Assembly (NCBI GenBank): GCA_013619005.1
Contig: JABXKY010000061.1
Coordinates: forward strand, 1 to 5,889
Length of the DNA: 5,889 nt
Direction of reading: 5' to 3'
From: Candidatus Bathyarchaeota archaeon
Lineage (GTDB): Archaea; Thermoproteota; Bathyarchaeia; TCS64
In this document: positions 5,150-5,889 of the stretch, in pieces
Layout: each line of letters begins with the position of its first letter
Numbering within the stretch: position 1 is the first letter of the stretch
Program-made: the position numbers and the translations under genes
The notes under the pieces: generated by a model
What the model saw: only the letters and a program-made list of their open reading frames with translations
The model's database searches: none
Told to the model about the DNA's origin: nothing

Positions 5150-5887
5150 TTAGGGTTGGGGCCTCTTGAGGGTAAAGTATATCATCAGCCCTCCGATTGC
5201 TCCCACGAAAAGGCCCACGGAAATTAGGATGTTTGCGATGCTACCGAAAAACGGCACGCTGGCTCCTACCTGTATTTCCGCGTCTATCCCCTCAGAGCCA
5301 TCGGCGTTCATGATCACTATGTTGTATGTGCCCACCATTGGCTCCCAGATAAGCTCCTGCTCTTCCGCGCTTGATGTGTGGGCCACCCAGTAGCTGTGCA
5401 CGGTGGGTGGTACCGACGGGGAGCCTCCTGGGTGGAGCATGAAGTCGGCGTCTGAGAAGACAAGCTCGTAGCTCTCCTCATCGAAGTTCATGTCGATGAC
5501 CTTCTGGTACTCCACGTCCTGAAGGAATGAATGAATGTCCGATTCCCTCGCCACGCCTATGAATATCTCCTTATCGGGGTCGTTACTCTCTGTGACTATC
5601 TTTAGCTTCAAGAGGCCTCCCCTGCTCTGTATCCACCTCCAAGCCATTGGGTTCCCATCTATCTCCATGTCCTCAAGCACGATGGCGTAGCCCGATATGT
5701 CAACGGTGGCAGGGTCGCTGGTAATGTAGCCGTCCTCGTCCACAACCAAGGTCTGGATTGACCTCAACGTGGTCCCTCCCATGATGAGCCCGAACGATGT
5801 GATGAGCAGAATGACGCCCAGGAGGAGCACCCCCATATGAACGATGCCCAACGACTCCTTTGGCTTTACGTAGATGCTCTGGGACAT
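5150..5887 (-). CDS. Two-pass membrane protein with a large extracytoplasmic domain and MNADGS motif (uncharacterised)
   Basis: The 245-residue product has a short N-terminal tail, a hydrophobic segment at about 14-37, a domain of about 175 residues predicted to lie outside the membrane, a second hydrophobic segment at about 216-238 and a basic end (KRPQP). The outer domain is rich in beta-type patterns and acidic residues and has no cysteine. Conspicuous motifs are EIFIGVARESDIHSFL (107-122), VEYQKVIDMNFD (125-136), SYWVAHTSS (165-173) and WEPMVGTYNIVIMNADGS (181-198). From memory these match uncharacterised actinobacterial membrane proteins with FIGIA-x-x-x-DV and VVMNADGS motifs. I know no function for them. 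The ATG is only two bases from the window edge and no upstream stop is visible, so the start may lie outside. It shares strand with aIF2 beta but is 70 bases upstream, so co-transcription is uncertain. Confidence 0.75.
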   Translation of the reverse strand: MSQSIYVKPKESLGIVHMGVLLLGVILLITSFGLIMGGTTLRSIQTLVVDEDGYITSDPATVDISGYAIVLEDMEIDGNPMAWRWIQSRGGLLKLKIVTESNDPDKEIFIGVARESDIHSFLQDVEYQKVIDMNFDEESYELVFSDADFMLHPGGSPSVPPTVHSYWVAHTSSAEEQELIWEPMVGTYNIVIMNADGSEGIDAEIQVGASVPFFGSIANILISVGLFVGAIGGLMIYFTLKRPQP

Positions 5888-5889
5888 CC

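Overview
The window reads as a piece of an archaeal chromosome. Three of its seven genes are archaeal information-processing genes: a stand-alone nascent polypeptide-associated complex (NAC) protein with a UBA tail, translation factor aIF2 beta with its C-terminal zinc ribbon, and DUF424, a family I know only from archaea. Genes are tightly packed and fairly GC-rich, with many AGG/AGA arginine codons, and the gaps between them are AT-rich with TATA-like boxes. A member of Thermoplasmatota or another euryarchaeal lineage that uses tetrahydrofolate is my best guess, but the sequence alone does not settle this. I see no rRNA, tRNA, CRISPR array, insertion sequence or phage gene.

Layout. Positions 1-119 are a non-coding leader with a cluster of TTAACA/TGTTAA hexamers and a TATA-like box. 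A plus-strand pair follows: fhs (formate-tetrahydrofolate ligase) and folD (methylene-THF dehydrogenase/cyclohydrolase), one base apart and surely co-transcribed. After a T-rich terminator-like stretch and a new TATA box come the NAC gene and a beta-CASP metallo-beta-lactamase nuclease of the archaeal CPSF/YSH1-like type with a C-terminal winged-helix-like tail. The strand then switches: the nuclease overlaps the 3' end of DUF424 by 4 bases. Reading leftwards on the minus strand are a two-pass membrane protein (5887-5150), aIF2 beta (5079-4669) and DUF424 (4667-4368), the last two one base apart.

How the genes work together. Fhs and FolD form the formyl/methenyl/methylene branch of one-carbon metabolism, joining formate to tetrahydrofolate and interconverting it with methylene-THF. 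This supports purine, thymidylate or serine/glycine metabolism, or a THF-type Wood-Ljungdahl methyl branch. NAC, aIF2 beta and perhaps DUF424 belong to translation and nascent-chain handling, and the nuclease probably acts on RNA.

The main oddity is the fhs-folD pair. FolD keeps its folate-side catalytic residues but has lost nearly every recognisable residue of the NADP site. Fhs has Gln in place of the usual Glu beside its formyl-phosphate arginine. The leader in front of the pair has regularly spaced half-sites that look like an operator. The membrane protein is also notable because it resembles a family I associate with actinobacteria. No wholly new multi-gene system is evident.
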